A stretch of 8,866 nt of DNA from Mucilaginibacter sp. UBA4741 (GTDB lineage: Bacteria; Bacteroidota; Bacteroidia; Sphingobacteriales; Sphingobacteriaceae): assembly GCA_002403905.1 (NCBI GenBank), contig DHIR01000034.1, forward strand, positions 1-8,866, in the 5' to 3' direction. A program made the position numbers and the translations under genes. This document shows, one piece after another, positions 7,340-8,866 of the stretch (positions within the stretch are counted from its first letter, which is position 1; each line of letters begins with the position of its first letter). Below the pieces are notes generated by a model, which saw nothing but the letters and a program-made list of their open reading frames with translations, searched no databases and was not told where the DNA came from.

Positions 7340-8866
7340 ATGAACACAACTATCACTAAAATATATTATACCCTGCTCCTTACCCTGATTGGTTTAAGCG
7401 CCACGTTTGCGCAAAGCACAACAAAAGTATCGGGAAAATTGGTAAACGACCAAGGCGACATGGTAGACTATGCCACTGTAAGTTTATTAAAAGCAAAAGA
7501 TTCGACTGTGGTTAAAGGCACCTTAACCAACGATGCCGGCGTTTACAGTTTCGATAATATTAAACCCGGCGACTATATTGTAAAAGCTACCAACGTAGGC
7601 TATACAAAAACTGCCAGCGCTGTAATTAATTTAACTGCGGATAATGGTGGCATTAGTATACCTGCCCTAATAATGCATACCAATGTAAAAAACCTAAACG
7701 CGGTAAATATAGTTTCGACCAAACCTTTAATTGAGCGTAAAATAGACCGCACGGTTATGAATGTGGAGAACAGTATCCTTGCCGCAGGTAACTCTGCTTT
7801 GGAGATTTTAGAAAGAGCGCCCGGTGTAAGCGTTGATAAGGACGATAACATAAGCATTAAAGGCAAACAAGGCGTAACCGTAATGATAGATGATAAATTA
7901 ACTTACCTGTCATCGGCACAATTAGCTACGCTTTTACGCGCGACAGATGGAAGTACCGTGCAATCTATAGAGATTATAACTAATCCATCAGCCAAATATG
8001 ATGCAGCAGGTAATTCAGGCATTATTAATATCCGCCTAAAAAAGAACAAACAGAAAGGCACTAATGGCAGTGTTACTGCCGGTGTTAGCCGCAATAAAAG
8101 GTCAAGAGACAATATGAGTTTAAATATCAATCATAAAGAAGGCAATATTAACCTGTTTGGTACCCTTAGTCATGGCGATGCCCCAAATTACCGCGATCTG
8201 ACCCTTGACCGTGTAACAAATGACGGTACAGGAAAAAAAACATACTTTAACCAGACAACACAAATGCCGCAGATAACCCACTATAATAGTTATAAAGTGG
8301 GTGTTGATCTTGATCTTACCAGCAACCATACCATCGGCGCTGTAATAAGCGGCTATTCAACTACAGAGCATGATGGCAATTTTAATAATACCAATATTGG
8401 TGCCCAGCGTGGCACGGTAGATTCTTCACTATATACCGCGTCAACTATTGATCAATCCTACAAAAACATAGCTGTAAACCTAAACGACCGTTTAAAGCTG
8501 GACACCTTAGGGCAGTCATTAAGTTTTGATCTGGACTATTCTAAATTTAACAACAACACCAACGCTGATTACAATACCGATTATTTTACAGCTAACGGCA
8601 GCACCCAACATGCCCCGCAATTGCTACGTAACCTAACACCATCAGTTATAGACATCCGCAGCGGAAAGGTTGATTATACCAAACCGCTAAACAAAACCAT
8701 GAAGCTGGAAGCTGGTGCAAAGTTTAGCCGCGTTAAAACAGATAATGATCTGCAGGCCCAAAAAGCAGTAGGCGGTGTTTATGTAAATGATACCAGCCGT
8801 ACCAACCGGTTTGTATACACCGAAAAAATTAACGCGGCATATGTAAATAACGTGAGTTCGGGATAA
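7340..8866 (+). CDS. outer membrane beta-barrel family protein (TonB-dependent receptor-like), truncated, probably frameshifted
   Basis: This encodes the N-terminal two thirds of a Bacteroidota outer-membrane receptor of the OMP_b-brl_3 (PF14905-like) type, distinct from SusC. In order: a signal peptide cleaved after TFA (about residue 24); a carboxypeptidase-regulatory-like beta-sandwich at about 28-113 (V-S-G-K-L-V-N-D ... FDNIKPGDYIVKATNVGY); the family segment KPLIERKIDRTVMNVEN at 128-144; a plug-like domain at about 145-233 (LEILERAPGVSVD, ISIKGKQGVTVMIDDK, IEIITNPSAKYDAAGNSGIINIRLKK); then the first part of the barrel from about 240. Family members usually run to about 800 residues, but this frame stops at 508, in mid-barrel, with no terminal aromatic barrel signal. 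The ending NNVSSG is unlike the family. A one-base deletion near 8847-8851 would explain it. The product as read is unlikely to fold into a working barrel. The start is set by the signal peptide. Ligand unknown; no SusD partner adjoins it. Confidence 0.88.
   Translation: MNTTITKIYYTLLLTLIGLSATFAQSTTKVSGKLVNDQGDMVDYATVSLLKAKDSTVVKGTLTNDAGVYSFDNIKPGDYIVKATNVGYTKTASAVINLTADNGGISIPALIMHTNVKNLNAVNIVSTKPLIERKIDRTVMNVENSILAAGNSALEILERAPGVSVDKDDNISIKGKQGVTVMIDDKLTYLSSAQLATLLRATDGSTVQSIEIITNPSAKYDAAGNSGIINIRLKKNKQKGTNGSVTAGVSRNKRSRDNMSLNINHKEGNINLFGTLSHGDAPNYRDLTLDRVTNDGTGKKTYFNQTTQMPQITHYNSYKVGVDLDLTSNHTIGAVISGYSTTEHDGNFNNTNIGAQRGTVDSSLYTASTIDQSYKNIAVNLNDRLKLDTLGQSLSFDLDYSKFNNNTNADYNTDYFTANGSTQHAPQLLRNLTPSVIDIRSGKVDYTKPLNKTMKLEAGAKFSRVKTDNDLQAQKAVGGVYVNDTSRTNRFVYTEKINAAYVNNVSSG
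8847..8866 (+). other. suspected frameshift site and premature stop in the barrel gene
   Basis: Up to INAAYVN the protein reads like its family. The annotated frame then gives N-V-S-S-G-stop. In the -1 frame the bases from 8851 read CGT GAG TTC GGG ATA, that is R-E-F-G-I, the kind of residues that usually follow AAYVN in this family (for example AAYVN..REFG). The -1 frame has its own stop at 8848-8850, so the shift must lie at about 8849-8851, as if one base were lost after AA. The A6 run at 8823-8828 is not the cause, because the family-like frame continues past it. True mutation and sequencing error cannot be separated here. Confidence 0.55.

Noticed and set aside
8823..8828. A6 run considered as a slippery or phase-variation site causing the truncation
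   Set aside because: The family-like reading INAAYVN continues in the same frame after the run, so the disruption lies further downstream near 8849-8851.

Overview
The window looks like chromosome from a Bacteroidota species, most likely of the Sphingobacteriaceae (Mucilaginibacter/Pedobacter type). The evidence is a SusC/SusD pair, outer-membrane receptors with an N-terminal carboxypeptidase-like domain, a PadR regulator paired with a long PspC protein, moderate-to-low GC, weak Shine-Dalgarno sites, and promoter-like sequences of the Bacteroidota TTTG / TAnnTTTG kind. The genus is inferred from protein style, not from a marker gene.

Layout. On the minus strand, a SusC/RagA-type TonB-dependent transporter (4752 down to 1492) is followed after 9 bases by a SusD/RagB-like surface lipoprotein (1482 down to 46). 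Together they form one nutrient-uptake unit. No glycoside hydrolase, protease, anti-sigma factor or hybrid sensor is visible beside them, so the substrate cannot be read from context. A 186-base divergent intergenic region (4753-4938) separates this unit from a plus-strand operon and holds a plausible promoter for each side. That operon has a 110-residue PadR-family repressor (4939-5271), a 548-residue PspC-domain membrane protein (5296-6942), and a possible small membrane protein whose GTG start overlaps the PspC stop codon (6942-7151). The padR promoter carries a 7-bp-arm inverted repeat over its -33 element and the start codon lies almost at the expected transcription start. This suggests autorepression and a leaderless or nearly leaderless message.

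A 188-base spacer (7152-7339) contains what looks like an ECF-sigma promoter (GTAAC / CATCTTA) and a long leader. It precedes a second type of outer-membrane receptor, an outer membrane beta-barrel family protein (7340-8866). This protein stops at 508 residues, well short of the roughly 800 usual for the family. The last codons suggest a one-base deletion: a family-like R-E-F-G continuation is present in the neighbouring frame just before the stop.

Taken together, this is an envelope-focused stretch: nutrient import, an envelope-stress-like PadR/PspC module, and a damaged or misread receptor. I see no clearly new multi-gene system, mobile element, CRISPR array, tRNA or rRNA. The items most worth checking are the padR operator/promoter arrangement, the small overlapping membrane ORF, the ECF-like promoter and the frameshift at the right edge.
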